Assembly: GCA_036154155.1 (NCBI GenBank)
Contig: JAYZLP010000005.1
Span: 1-36,118 of the forward strand
DNA length: 36,118 bases
Direction: 5' to 3'
From: MGIIb-O5 sp036154155
Lineage (GTDB): Archaea > Thermoplasmatota > Poseidoniia > Poseidoniales > Thalassarchaeaceae
In this document: one piece after another, positions 1 through 8,942 of the stretch
Layout of the letters: every line of letters begins with the position of its first letter
Position numbering within the stretch: position 1 is the stretch's first letter
Notes under the pieces: model-generated
Database searches by the model: none
Seen by the model: the letters and a program-made list of their open reading frames with translations, nothing else
What the model was told of the DNA's origin: nothing
Position numbers and translations under genes: made by a program

Positions 1-3000
1 CGTCGTCGTTATGGTTTTCGCTGGCTCGAGTGGGAAATTCTCACGTTCATCATATTGCTTCCATATCGGTTGATTGCCCAGGTCCTCCTGCTGTTCAACA
101 TCGACATAAGAAGGGGTGAATTCGAGAGAATCGAGAAACTACCACTGAAGGTACGCTTGCTGTCATTGCCGGACAATCTGGTGATGGCTGCAAAAAGCTC
201 TTGGAGGAGTCGTGAGAGAGTTCTCGCAGTCTTCGCTGGGGTATTCTTGGCATCCCTGGTGATATCCACTGTCCTCGCCTATGGGGTCGGGCTGTCGCAA
301 GCATTCCTCCAGTTCTCACTCCAGGAGGAGATCTTCGACGCAAAGATAGACTTCTCAGAGGACCCCGGGTCGGATGCAGAGGGTAGAACGAACGACTCAG
401 CCCTTTGGGAGTCACTGTGCATAGAATTCGTTGAGATGGAAGAATTCTCGGACTGCGGCCTGGTCTATGGCCGTCAGGGAGTCAGGGTTGACGGGTTCTT
501 CGATGAGGACTTCATCGTCCCACAACCGCTCAATGTCATTGCCGCCGAGGGTCCCACTGGGAATTGGGCGAACGTCAGTTGGGATTACCCCGAGGCCCTC
601 TCATCAGGACCACCCATCAATGACCAGAGGACAGTTCGCTTCTATGGGGACGGCATATGGGATGGGGCCTTGGGAGAGAGGCATTCGACAAAGGGCCAGG
701 ACTCCCGTATAATCTACGGAAGCTGGCCGACAAGTGCCGCAGATGCCGCTGCCAACAGAACGATCGTACTCCCCTCTCAGATAGCAAGCAGCGCTGGGGT
801 GGCAGTGAATGACACAATCTCCTCTCTGACCTTCAGATACGTAGCAGATTTCCTTCCCATAGAGAGCTTCTCGAATGGCTTTGATGATTGTCAGGGCGAG
901 GAGGAGTTCTGGTCCGCGAACGAGAGGACATACGTATACTGTTGGCAGAACCTAACCGTGAACGATCTGACCGTGGCAGCCGTTTACCAGGAAGGCGGTG
1001 CGGGCAACCCCACCCTCCTGTTCAACCCGCTCATGATTTCCGACGCCGTCCTGAGCGACGAGCAGAAGACTATCCTGATGGACAACGATCACGGATATCT
1101 CGGACTCGCAGTCGATAGGAACCAACTTCCAACCACCTCGACCGCCGACGCCACAAAGTGGCTTGACAACCTGAAGGCGCAAATTGAGGCTGGCAACTAC
1201 ACCAGCGCAGGAATACTCGTGGAGTACAACGACCTTATCTCCGGCACCATAACCTTCCTCAACATCTTCCTAGGGATAATACAGGTCTTCGATTACATCC
1301 TGATGATTCCAATAGTGGTACTCTCGTTCTCAGTACTGATTTACGGACTGGTCCTTTCCCTCGAGCAGCGCAAGAGGGAGGTCTCCATACACCGTGTAAT
1401 CGGCGGTACCGAGGGGACCCTTACAGGAATGATAATGCTTGAACTATCAGTTACCAGCCTCTTCGCATGGTTCTTCGGTTACACTCTAGCACTTCTCTCG
1501 GTCCCGTTGGTATTGGATGCAGTCGGCTTCATGTCGTTCAGGTCCGGCGGAATAGACATCAGCCCCACCTTGAGCCTCGGGTCAACCATCTTCATCATAC
1601 TACTGACAGTGGGACTCTCCCTCACGTTTGGAAGAAGCAGGACCAGGGACTTCCTCAGGATAGAGATAGACGAGGGAGTCAGGAAGGTCTCAGAAAAGAG
1701 AGAGCCAAGAACATGGCTCCATTTCTTGTCATTCATCATTGGTCTATTTGCGTATTTCGAGAGCTGGATACAGTCCAACGGAGGGTGGGGGCCATACGGA
1801 TCAGGGGGAATCATCTCCAACTTCATCGTCAACGCTCTCCTCCTGCTGTTCGGGCCGTTCCTCCTGTGGATAGGCGGCGCGTTGGTGCTAGGGAGAATCG
1901 GTGCAGCCGGCCCTAGGATCCTGACCTCCCTCCTCTCTTGGTCCCCAGCAGTTTCGGACATCAGAAGGGGTCTGAGGGGCTCGGGGTCTTCAGAATCAGT
2001 AAACAGATTGGCAGTTATCATGCTGCTCACGCTCTCCATCGTCACCCTTGCCGCTGTCCAGGGGTACACCGGAACCGAAGTAGATGAGCGTACCACATCT
2101 GCCCAGACTGGCTCGGATATGCAGGTCCAGTTCGAATCCGCAGTGACAGAGGAGCAGGCCAGGGCAGAGATGATTTTGGCAATAGAAAGGGCCGGTGACG
2201 CCGACATCACAGGCATCTCATCCATGACTGCAGTAGCCGATATTTTCACCAATCCAAAGGGGGAGAACGCGTTGGTAAGGACATGGGTCCTGTTCGATGG
2301 ACATGATGACACCCTGATATGGGACACACAAGCGATACCAGGGGACGACATTGACGCGACAGTATCCTCCTGGTCATCCGGAGGGTTCACCGCTGGTTCC
2401 TCTGCCAGGGACGTTTTCGATGACTTGGAGGCGGGAGGGAGTCAGACCATCGAGTACACTGATTACGACTTCCAATTGGGGCCAAACTTCGAACTCATCG
2501 TTACAACAACAACGACCGAATCAGCAGTTGAATACCAAGGAAGGCACAGATGGGTACCAGGCCTTTCCGCTTCCGAGGCTGAGCAGGCAATCGTCATCGG
2601 CGAGTCCACCTACAGGGAGCTAGTTGGGAACGCTACTGCGGACTCGTTCGCCTCTACCCGATGGTTCTTCGAGATGTGCGACCAGACCGACAATGATTGT
2701 GCTGACGCCCTCAGAGCAGTCAGTGCCGAGATGGTGAATGGAAATGGTGTGAGTGCAGCATCCGACTGGTCCACCGCGCATCGTGAAAATGAGCGAAACG
2801 GCGGTCTAATTTTCGGTACCCCCGGACTACTAAGCATGCAGTTCATCGTAGCCTCCCTGGCTTCAGTAGCATCGGCCTTCGTGTTCCTCTCACTCGTTCT
2901 AACCCAGCGAAAGAGAGAACTGGCAATCCTACAGGCAATCGGCGCGAGCCCAAACCAGGTGATGAGGCTAGTTCTCTTCGAGATCCTCTCAATCCTGACT

Positions 3001-3252
3001 GTCAGCATGGCACTGGGTGTCATCCTCGGCCTCGCAATCGCCGAGTCATTCAACGGCTTCTTCGGAATATTCGGATACATCTTCCAATTGTTCCTAGGTC
3101 AAAGCGCCCCCATAGCAAGAGAATTGGTTTGGCCATGGTTTGATTTAGCATTAGTCAACATCTCAGTCCTATTCGCCGTTCTTGTAGCGCTTCTCTACAC
3201 AACTAGAAAGGCCCTGCAAGCAGACTTGGCAGTGGTGCTGAAAGGAGAGTGA
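1..3252 (+). CDS. FtsX/MacB-type ABC exporter permease (5' end outside window)
   Basis: Integral membrane subunit of an ABC exporter. The frame is open from base 1, so the true start probably lies upstream; the first start-like codon inside is TTG at 55. There is a TM helix near 220-290, then an extracytoplasmic domain to about 1240. A first FtsX core (about 1250-1640) contains QRKREVSIHRVIGG. Further helices lie near 1711-1890 and 2008-2067, followed by a second outside domain (about 2070-2820). A second FtsX core from about 2830 to the end contains QRKRELAILQAIGAS. Two cores with two large ectodomains in one chain match duplicated LolC/MacB-like permeases. The ATPase follows 4 nt after the stop, so the pair is an operon. 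The substrate cannot be told; such systems move lipoproteins, peptides or lipids, or act mechanically. Family confidence is high. Confidence 0.9.
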   Translation, partial: RRRYGFRWLEWEILTFIILLPYRLIAQVLLLFNIDIRRGEFERIEKLPLKVRLLSLPDNLVMAAKSSWRSRERVLAVFAGVFLASLVISTVLAYGVGLSQAFLQFSLQEEIFDAKIDFSEDPGSDAEGRTNDSALWESLCIEFVEMEEFSDCGLVYGRQGVRVDGFFDEDFIVPQPLNVIAAEGPTGNWANVSWDYPEALSSGPPINDQRTVRFYGDGIWDGALGERHSTKGQDSRIIYGSWPTSAADAAANRTIVLPSQIASSAGVAVNDTISSLTFRYVADFLPIESFSNGFDDCQGEEEFWSANERTYVYCWQNLTVNDLTVAAVYQEGGAGNPTLLFNPLMISDAVLSDEQKTILMDNDHGYLGLAVDRNQLPTTSTADATKWLDNLKAQIEAGNYTSAGILVEYNDLISGTITFLNIFLGIIQVFDYILMIPIVVLSFSVLIYGLVLSLEQRKREVSIHRVIGGTEGTLTGMIMLELSVTSLFAWFFGYTLALLSVPLVLDAVGFMSFRSGGIDISPTLSLGSTIFIILLTVGLSLTFGRSRTRDFLRIEIDEGVRKVSEKREPRTWLHFLSFIIGLFAYFESWIQSNGGWGPYGSGGIISNFIVNALLLLFGPFLLWIGGALVLGRIGAAGPRILTSLLSWSPAVSDIRRGLRGSGSSESVNRLAVIMLLTLSIVTLAAVQGYTGTEVDERTTSAQTGSDMQVQFESAVTEEQARAEMILAIERAGDADITGISSMTAVADIFTNPKGENALVRTWVLFDGHDDTLIWDTQAIPGDDIDATVSSWSSGGFTAGSSARDVFDDLEAGGSQTIEYTDYDFQLGPNFELIVTTTTTESAVEYQGRHRWVPGLSASEAEQAIVIGESTYRELVGNATADSFASTRWFFEMCDQTDNDCADALRAVSAEMVNGNGVSAASDWSTAHRENERNGGLIFGTPGLLSMQFIVASLASVASAFVFLSLVLTQRKRELAILQAIGASPNQVMRLVLFEILSILTVSMALGVILGLAIAESFNGFFGIFGYIFQLFLGQSAPIARELVWPWFDLALVNISVLFAVLVALLYTTRKALQADLAVVLKGE

Positions 3253-3256
3253 GAAT

Positions 3257-4252
3257 ATGTCTGAGGAGAATGAGATTCTGAAGGCGGACGGACTCTACCA
3301 CGTCTACGATTCAAAGGCCGAAGACGGCAACGTAGTTGCCCTCAGAGGACTTCATGTCACTGTCCTCGAGGGAGAGGCAGTGGCTGTCATCGGGCCATCC
3401 GGATCTGGGAAGTCAACACTTCTCAAGTGCCTAGGCGGGTTGATGAAGCCTTCAGCCGGCGGGGTCGAACTGGCAGGAAATAGAATGACCAGACTCACAG
3501 GAAACGAATTGGTCAAACTCCGTCAGGAAACTGTGTCCTTCATCTTCCAGGACTCAAACCTCCTTCCCCACATGAATGCCTTGGACAATGTAGCCCAGCC
3601 TCTTCGTCACCAAGGCGTACTTCCGGGTGTTGCAAGGTCGAAGGCACAGGCCCTATTGGACCGCTTGGGCATGGGGGAAAGGTCCGGTGGTATGCCGGAG
3701 GAGCTCTCAGGCGGGGAACAACAGAGAGTCGCTATCGCCAGAGCTCTGATTACCGAGCCCAAGCTGATACTCGCAGACGAGCCGACAGGGGCCTTGGACC
3801 CGATTACCAGTAGAGAGGTTTTGGAGCTATTCGACACGCTGCACAGGGAGGAAGATGTAGCCTTCTTCCTAGTCACACATAACAAGGAGGTGGCCGCTTT
3901 CTGCGAACGATCGCTGGAACTCAGGGATGGCAGATTCGTCGCCCAGCACGGCACGGACGTTGACATCGCGGACCTTTCGGGCAGCCGCGAACTAATCATC
4001 GACGACACCGGAACTGTCACACTCCCTCCCGACATCCTCACTCAAATCGGTGGACCTGGGAGATTCGAACTGCCTGAGATAGTACGTGATTCCCTGAATC
4101 TGGAAAGAGTCTCTGATGAGAGGATAGACATCGATGGAAAGGCCGAATTCAAGCTATCGACCACATGCCCAGCATGCTTCCATGATTACGGGCAAAGTCA
4201 GGAGCAGCGCTGCCCAGAATGCGGCTCTAGCAGACCGATGGTTCAAGCCTGA
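3257..4252 (+). CDS. ABC exporter ATPase (LolD/MacB type) with C-terminal zinc ribbon
   Basis: Cytoplasmic ATPase that powers the FtsX-like permease just upstream. Walker A GPSGSGKST is at residues 46-54, the Q-loop in FIFQDSN at about 95-101, the signature LSGGEQQR at 150-157, Walker B LILADEPTGALD at about 170-181, and the H-loop His at 208. FtsX-partner ATPases usually end near residue 230. This one has about 100 extra residues ending in a CPAC...CPEC four-Cys zinc ribbon (Cys304, 307, 319, 322). GGAG at 3244-3247 gives a Shine-Dalgarno site 9 nt before the ATG. The 3' end overlaps the convergent taw1 by 10 nt. ATPase identity is firm; the role of the tail (regulation, or contact with protein or RNA) is unknown. 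Confidence 0.95.
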   Translation: MSEENEILKADGLYHVYDSKAEDGNVVALRGLHVTVLEGEAVAVIGPSGSGKSTLLKCLGGLMKPSAGGVELAGNRMTRLTGNELVKLRQETVSFIFQDSNLLPHMNALDNVAQPLRHQGVLPGVARSKAQALLDRLGMGERSGGMPEELSGGEQQRVAIARALITEPKLILADEPTGALDPITSREVLELFDTLHREEDVAFFLVTHNKEVAAFCERSLELRDGRFVAQHGTDVDIADLSGSRELIIDDTGTVTLPPDILTQIGGPGRFELPEIVRDSLNLERVSDERIDIDGKAEFKLSTTCPACFHDYGQSQEQRCPECGSSRPMVQA

Positions 4253-5310
4253 GGGAGTAAGAACCTCTGGGGCTTTGCTATACCGAGGTCCTTCGGGAGC
4301 TCCCTTACCTTCTCAGGAAGGGTGACTGGAATCATTTCCTTCCCGATAAGCGCCACACGGCTCTCCCTCCTGTCAGAAAGAACTTCTCTTCCGACCATTG
4401 GAGCCAGTATGTTGGAGAAATCCAGAATCTCCTGGTGTGTTGGCATGTTCTCTATCGAGAGATTGTTCTGGCTATTCCCGACATTGACATACCCCTTCGC
4501 CTCGATGAAGTCAGGGTCAGCAATGTTGTCCAACCGGGCGTAGTCCTCGTGGTGGCCCAGTGACTCGTGCTTGATCAGGGTGTGTCGGCAAACGGTACGT
4601 GTATCCAAGCTGGGCAGGAGCTCCAAGGTCTGCTCTAGCTTGTAGAAAGCCCCCTGGTCGAACTTCGGTTTGCATAACCTATCGAATATCTCCTTGTTCG
4701 GAGCATCCACTGAGACGTAGAGTTGTGTTGGGAGCGGGTCTAGGTTCTCGATCACCTTCGGCAGACTTCCGTTTGTCACTAGGAATGTGGACGTGCCATG
4801 CTGGTGGCAGACGTCTAGGAATTCACCGAGCCTCGAGTAAAGCGTAGGCTCACCGTTCAGCGAGATCGCCACATGTTTCGGGTTCTGAGCATCCGCGAAC
4901 TTCTCAGGATCGGCCTTGGGGTTCCCTCCGAACCCAGTGAGAAGACGCCTATGGCCCCTTACGGATTCCAGATACAACTCGTACGGGTCGTCATCGATCT
5001 TGTTGAGGGTATCAGAATGGGGCTCCCTCCAGCAGTAAGTGCAGCCAAGATTGCAAGTATCGACGTTGGGGGCCATTTGCATGCATCCATGGCTCTCTAT
5101 GCCGTAGAATGTGCCTTTGTAGCAAGACCTGTCTGCGATCAGGCTCTGCTTCGTCCAGTGGCAAGTCTTCACTCCACCATGCTCTCCCACGAGCTGGTAC
5201 TTCTGCTTCGAAAGGCGTGCGGCTATCACCGGGTCTATCTTTGTCACGGGACTTTGCAAGCACTCACCCCCGACTCCGAATCCCGCAGAGGGGCCGTGTC
5301 CGAGGGGCAT
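4243..5310 (-). CDS. taw1: tRNA 4-demethylwyosine synthase Taw1 (radical SAM)
   Basis: Makes the tricyclic 4-demethylwyosine base from m1G37 of tRNA-Phe using pyruvate and SAM. Counting from the ATG at 5310 (355 aa), the radical-SAM cluster motif CNLGCTYCW has Cys86, 90 and 93. Three upstream cysteines (Cys50 in KTCHWTK, Cys63 in SCYKGTFYGI, Cys76 in HGCMQM) match those that hold the second iron-sulfur cluster in archaeal Taw1. The AISLNGEPTLY and VSVDAPN segments are also typical. The frame stays open to 5619, but that would cross the divergent M28 gene. A GTG at 5247 (334 aa) is an alternative start that fits the usual family N-terminus. The partner enzyme Taw2 is at 16036-16896. Confidence 0.93.
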   Translation of the reverse strand: MPLGHGPSAGFGVGGECLQSPVTKIDPVIAARLSKQKYQLVGEHGGVKTCHWTKQSLIADRSCYKGTFYGIESHGCMQMAPNVDTCNLGCTYCWREPHSDTLNKIDDDPYELYLESVRGHRRLLTGFGGNPKADPEKFADAQNPKHVAISLNGEPTLYSRLGEFLDVCHQHGTSTFLVTNGSLPKVIENLDPLPTQLYVSVDAPNKEIFDRLCKPKFDQGAFYKLEQTLELLPSLDTRTVCRHTLIKHESLGHHEDYARLDNIADPDFIEAKGYVNVGNSQNNLSIENMPTHQEILDFSNILAPMVGREVLSDRRESRVALIGKEMIPVTLPEKVRELPKDLGIAKPQRFLLPQA

Positions 5311-5354
5311 GCGTGCGGACAACACGTCTTGAAATTGACTCGTTCTACCCAATC

Positions 5355-5360
5355 CATATA
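5355..5360 (+). promoter_or_regulatory. TATA-like box for the M28 lipoprotein gene
   Basis: CATATA lies about 27 nt upstream of the ATG at 5384, the spacing expected when transcription starts at the start codon (leaderless mRNA). No Shine-Dalgarno sequence is visible between them. Judged by eye only. Confidence 0.5.
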
Positions 5361-5383
5361 CGAACCACTCACATCCGTCGCCG

Positions 5384-6868
5384 ATGAGGCGGATAACCGC
5401 GATACTGTTTGCCCTGGTCTTCATTTCGGGCACATTCCAGGGGTGCCTATCCTCTGAGGACGACAGCCCCATGATACCCACTGCCGACCTAGAGGTCAAT
5501 CCAGCCATTCTTTCCGGTGCCCAGTTACAGGAGGTTGAGTTCTCGGTAGCCAGTCCAATGAGCGTACACGTCCCGTACCTAGTGTTCGACCCCTCCTCAG
5601 GCTTTGTCGTTAATGGCACGACATTGCATTTCGGCGAACCCGGCTCTCAGACTATCCAAATGCTAGCACCTTCGAACACCGACTCGGCATACTTCCTGCT
5701 AGGCGAGGAGGGTAGAATGAAATGGCCATTGAGGCAAACTAACCAGAGTTGGGGAGAATGGTTCGACTCACCTTCCTTCAACAGCTCCCCTTACTCGCAC
5801 ATACAGATGCCTGTTTTCAGGGAGAATAGGTCTGGCTTCTCTACTGAGGAGGGCTCAATGCATGGAACTGGAATTATTGACGGCCTCAGTGTCTTCGAGT
5901 GGCTGGAGGAATTCGCTGACCCTGATACTGGTTACAATCAGCGATGGGGCCCCTTTACTCTCAATGATCCAACATACATGAGGGCTGCCAATTTCATGCA
6001 GGGGGAGCTGCAGGGGATGGGATACGACTCGCAGGTCCACAGGTACTGGATTTCTGATTTCTCCTATGCCGTCAATGTCTGTGGATACAAGGAAGGAACG
6101 ATGTTCCCAGACGAGTGGCTGGTATTGGGAGCGCATCTTGACATAGCCGAGCCGGGAAGCCCACCCGGAGGCGGCTCGCAAATAGGCGCGCATGACAATG
6201 GGGCAGGAGTCGCCCTGGTCCTGGAGGCCGCCAGGGGGCTGGCTCAGTTCGACCACCGCAGAACAATCGTGGTGTGCTTTTGGTCCAACGAGGAGAACGG
6301 CTATGACGGAGTCGATATGTGGATCGAAAATATCCCTTCGGGAGTCACCCTCTCTAACTACCTGAACGCCGATGCAGTGGGTACCAACTGGCCAGGATAC
6401 TACACTCTCGTTGTGGATATAATCCCGGAGACGGACAACCAGATTAACGAACAGTGGCCCATGGTAAGGCTCACTGAGTGGATAGGCTCCAACAACAATG
6501 ACATCGCTGAGGCACTACGACTCGGGAGGGAGATATACAACACCGAGGGGTACGCTTCGATGAAGGATGTTGACTCTAGTGACCAGAAGAGACTCTCTAT
6601 CTCGGTGCACGAGTCTCAGAGGGGCAGGAGTGACTACGAGAGGATAGCAGACCAGCTTGGGGTGGTCTCGATGGACTTCGGCTCACTCACCGGCGGTTCA
6701 GACTGCTATCACGGGCCGTGCGACACCCTAGAGACGATGATTGACATGATGGTGACCGACAATGGGACAGGGGTGCAGAACCTGGTCGAGTCATTCGACT
6801 TGATTTCTTGGTGGTTGTTCAATCTCGCAATGCATCTGGACGAGTCGCCAATCTACAACGAGTCCTAG
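5384..6868 (+). CDS. Secreted M28 family zinc aminopeptidase, lipoprotein
   Basis: Predicted extracellular metallopeptidase that removes N-terminal residues from peptides. A signal peptide (residues 1-20) ends in TFQGC; Cys21 fits a lipobox, so the protein is probably lipid-anchored. An N-terminal region (about 30-230) precedes the M28 core. All five zinc ligands and the catalytic base are visible: His251 (GAHLD), Asp271 (HDNGAG), Glu303-Glu304 (NEENG), Asp330 (NADAVG) and His443 (DCYHGPC), with Cys441 and Cys446 close enough for a disulfide. At 494 aa it is longer than the minimal family because of the N-terminal domain. It is monocistronic, divergent from taw1, and its stop overlaps the next convergent gene by 4 nt. 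Exact peptide preference cannot be seen. Confidence 0.92.
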   Translation: MRRITAILFALVFISGTFQGCLSSEDDSPMIPTADLEVNPAILSGAQLQEVEFSVASPMSVHVPYLVFDPSSGFVVNGTTLHFGEPGSQTIQMLAPSNTDSAYFLLGEEGRMKWPLRQTNQSWGEWFDSPSFNSSPYSHIQMPVFRENRSGFSTEEGSMHGTGIIDGLSVFEWLEEFADPDTGYNQRWGPFTLNDPTYMRAANFMQGELQGMGYDSQVHRYWISDFSYAVNVCGYKEGTMFPDEWLVLGAHLDIAEPGSPPGGGSQIGAHDNGAGVALVLEAARGLAQFDHRRTIVVCFWSNEENGYDGVDMWIENIPSGVTLSNYLNADAVGTNWPGYYTLVVDIIPETDNQINEQWPMVRLTEWIGSNNNDIAEALRLGREIYNTEGYASMKDVDSSDQKRLSISVHESQRGRSDYERIADQLGVVSMDFGSLTGGSDCYHGPCDTLETMIDMMVTDNGTGVQNLVESFDLISWWLFNLAMHLDESPIYNES

Positions 6869-7419
6869 GAGTACTTTATCCCCGTACCGTATGCAAACAC
6901 CTCGACGCCCCTGATTCTTCCCCTCTGTGACGATTGGGGTGTCATATCAGCAGTATCTATCCTGACGTTGACCACATCATCCCAGCCAGCCTCTATGGCG
7001 TTCTCACGTAGCCTCTGCATAACCTCTGCTCTTCCTGCGGAGATTACCTTCTGGAATACAGTTACAGAACCGCCAGTTAGATTGTTCACCCAGGCAATCA
7101 TCAGCTGCCAGTAGCTAGGTCCGAAAACTCCGCTAGCGTATATCAGTCCTGAGTTAGTGACATCGGATCTGACCATCCACCTGTCAACCGTGCTTAGCGG
7201 ATCCCTTCCCAGGGTTGCCCTCGTGGACCGCTCCCTCGCGTTCGTCTCCTCTATCATTTTGTCCAGATTCCTTCCACTGGTAAGCATGCCCCAGATGAAC
7301 ATTAGCGGCATAGCAATGCCGTAAATCGCCCAAAATAGCGTAAGTAGGAGGAAGGGCAATGCAAAAATGCCCAATATTCCCAATATTGCAAACTCAGCCA
7401 TCGAAAGACCCCGTCTCAC
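6865..7419 (-). CDS. Membrane-anchored YbjQ-family (UPF0145) protein
   Basis: 184 aa. One or two hydrophobic helices (about residues 8-45) are followed by a linker and a C-terminal YbjQ-like domain (about 75-184) with the family hallmarks RLRENAIEAGWDDVVNVRI and the ending EVFAYGTGIKY. YbjQ proteins are small oligomeric domains often labelled putative heavy-metal binding; their function is not settled. The ATG overlaps the stop of the upstream YbjQ gene (7416-7419), so translation is probably coupled and the two paralogues may form a membrane-bound hetero-oligomer. That assembly is inference. The 3' end shares four bases (CTAG) with the stop of the convergent M28 gene. Confidence 0.8.
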   Translation of the reverse strand: MRRGLSMAEFAILGILGIFALPFLLLTLFWAIYGIAMPLMFIWGMLTSGRNLDKMIEETNARERSTRATLGRDPLSTVDRWMVRSDVTNSGLIYASGVFGPSYWQLMIAWVNNLTGGSVTVFQKVISAGRAEVMQRLRENAIEAGWDDVVNVRIDTADMTPQSSQRGRIRGVEVFAYGTGIKYS

Positions 7420-7751
7420 TCGTACTTCACGGCGGTCCCGTAGGCGAACAGCTCTGCAGCGCCCGCGGTGATAGCGGAAGTCGCGAACCTCACGTTCACC
7501 ACTGCTGTGGCCCCGATCGACATAGCATCAGCGACCATCCTTCCCACGGCCTCCTGACGGCTTTCCTGGAGGAGTTCTGTGTACTGAGCAAGCTCCCCTC
7601 CTACAATGTTCTTGAGTCCCGCGAAGATGTCCTTCCCCAGGTGCTTGGCCCTCACGGTCGAACCGCTGACCACCCCCAATGTTTCGGTTATCATCTTCCC
7701 TGGTATCGTCTCCGTGTTTACCACGAGTATGCCATCCACTACTTGTTCCAT
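7416..7751 (-). CDS. YbjQ-family (UPF0145) protein
   Basis: 111 aa, the usual length for the family. The N-terminus DGILVVNTETIPGKMITETL, the central GLKNIVGGELAQYTELL and the end LFAYGTAVKYE are classic for YbjQ/UPF0145. These proteins form pentamer-like rings and are annotated as possible metal binders, without a proven role. It is cytoplasmic: no signal peptide or TM helix. It is the first gene of a two-gene unit with the membrane-anchored paralogue downstream (4-nt overlap), so this subunit could be held at the membrane by its partner. The ATG at 7751 is the only reasonable start. Confidence 0.9.
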   Translation of the reverse strand: MEQVVDGILVVNTETIPGKMITETLGVVSGSTVRAKHLGKDIFAGLKNIVGGELAQYTELLQESRQEAVGRMVADAMSIGATAVVNVRFATSAITAGAAELFAYGTAVKYE

Positions 7752-7795
7752 GAAACAGGAGAAGGCAACGACCTCTTGAACATAGTGATTCTATC

Positions 7796-8437
7796 CTATC
7801 GGAAACCAGATGGGATGTCGAATGAGGTTTCTGGCTTGGACTTGCTAGCAACTAGGAACAATATGGCTAGGAGAATCCCATTGCAGATTACCATCTGGCC
7901 AACGCCAAACAATAGTGAGACCTGGTTCACTAGGTCTGGTATGGCAGTACCTCCGGCCTCGGGACCGTAGTCGTCGATAGGGGTAAAGCCAATCTCGGAC
8001 ATCTTCCACATCATCCAGACGCCGCCTGCCAGATTCACAGCTATCCATGCGCCGACCGACTTGATTCCAGCCTCCCTGTTGGTCCACAGGAGCACCGCGC
8101 TTGCAAACCCCATTATGGCGAGAAGACCGTTGTGGAGAGTAATTGGACGCATCATTTCCATCATCTCACCCATGTAGTCCTGCATGTCCTCCCATGCGAT
8201 CTTCCCTTCCTCCCACTCTTCCTTCTCTTCCTCGGTGCCATCCTCCGGATATCCCTCAATTTCCTCCCACTCCATATCCATGAATCCCGAGGAAAGTATG
8301 GGAACTAGAGCCATCATCACTGTGTTGAACAGGTAGAAGAGTCCCATGATGGCCATGAAGATGGCCATCCCCCTCAGCCACCAAGGGGAAGGCTCCGATA
8401 TCGGGGAGTAAGCACCCTCCGTTCTAATCTGGGTCAC
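7796..8437 (-). CDS. Membrane protein of unknown function, four helices
   Basis: 213 aa. I do not recognise the family. One helix lies near residues 22-50. It is followed by a very acidic, Met-rich segment (about 53-95, with runs such as GTEEEKEEWEEGK and MGEMMEMM). Helices follow near 100-118, 124-145 and 172-198. The GTG start at 8437 has GGGGAGG 3 nt upstream, which is close but usable; an internal ATG at Met24 is possible but would remove part of the first helix. It lies upstream of the YbjQ pair on the same strand with a 44-nt gap and may be co-transcribed. The acidic Met-rich loop could bind cations; that is speculation. Confidence 0.65.
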   Translation of the reverse strand: MTQIRTEGAYSPISEPSPWWLRGMAIFMAIMGLFYLFNTVMMALVPILSSGFMDMEWEEIEGYPEDGTEEEKEEWEEGKIAWEDMQDYMGEMMEMMRPITLHNGLLAIMGFASAVLLWTNREAGIKSVGAWIAVNLAGGVWMMWKMSEIGFTPIDDYGPEAGGTAIPDLVNQVSLLFGVGQMVICNGILLAILFLVASKSKPETSFDIPSGFR

Positions 8438-8480
8438 AGCCTCCCCATGAGGACGTTGCTAATAGACATGGATGGAGAAA

Positions 8481-8939
8481 TCACAATTCCAGCACTATTC
8501 TTGGAACTGTGCGCTCATTAGAGTGAATACACTCCCTCTTGGGGTGTATGCAGAAACCCCCTCTGAGGAAGCGCCTCCCTAGGATCAACCGGTGCTTCAT
8601 CCTCGATCTATCCTGCAGGCACATCTCAATGTCGAAGTCCATACCCGCTATCTCTAGGGTGGTCCTGATCACCGGCCTTAGTGTGTCATGACCTCCAGTG
8701 TCCCTGACTCTACGCCAATCGTGCAGAGGCCTCTCAACCCATCTTCCCTGGTCTTCCAACCTGAACCTGACTCGAGTCTCCATATCCGACTCAATCACCT
8801 CAATGTCAGATGCGTGCAAGGTATTGGACCAAGCACCAGTATCGATCTTAGCAAGAAGAGGGCTGCTTTCAAGCTCGGGAATTCCAACCCATTCTCGCCA
8901 CCCTATCATCACCAGCCTCTCAGCTCCTCTCTTGGACAT
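8481..8939 (-). CDS. RimB-type retropepsin-like protease domain protein (PF05618)
   Basis: 152 aa, full length for the family once called ATP-dependent zinc protease. The N-terminal GWREWVGIPEL, the KIDTGAWSNTLHA block (about residues 31-43) with its Asp-Thr-Gly triad, and the C-terminal MKHRLILGRRFL are diagnostic. The DTG motif makes it a single-lobe aspartic-protease fold that probably works as a dimer. In bacteria relatives are linked to RimK ATP-grasp ligases and cleave poly-glutamate tails; no RimK is in this window. It has its own promoter region: an AT-rich box (8963-8972) and a GC-rich inverted repeat just before the ATG. Substrate here is unknown. Confidence 0.82.
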   Translation of the reverse strand: MSKRGAERLVMIGWREWVGIPELESSPLLAKIDTGAWSNTLHASDIEVIESDMETRVRFRLEDQGRWVERPLHDWRRVRDTGGHDTLRPVIRTTLEIAGMDFDIEMCLQDRSRMKHRLILGRRFLRGGFCIHPKRECIHSNERTVPRIVLEL

Positions 8940-8942
8940 GGT

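Noticed and set aside
1479..2390. 303-codon open frame on the minus strand
   Set aside because: Antisense shadow of the FtsX-type permease; no recognisable motif and no promoter.
5311..5619. N-terminal extension of Taw1 (frame open for 103 more residues)
   Set aside because: It is antisense to the M28 signal-peptide region, and the extra residues do not resemble Taw1; the ATG at 5310 or GTG at 5247 fits better.
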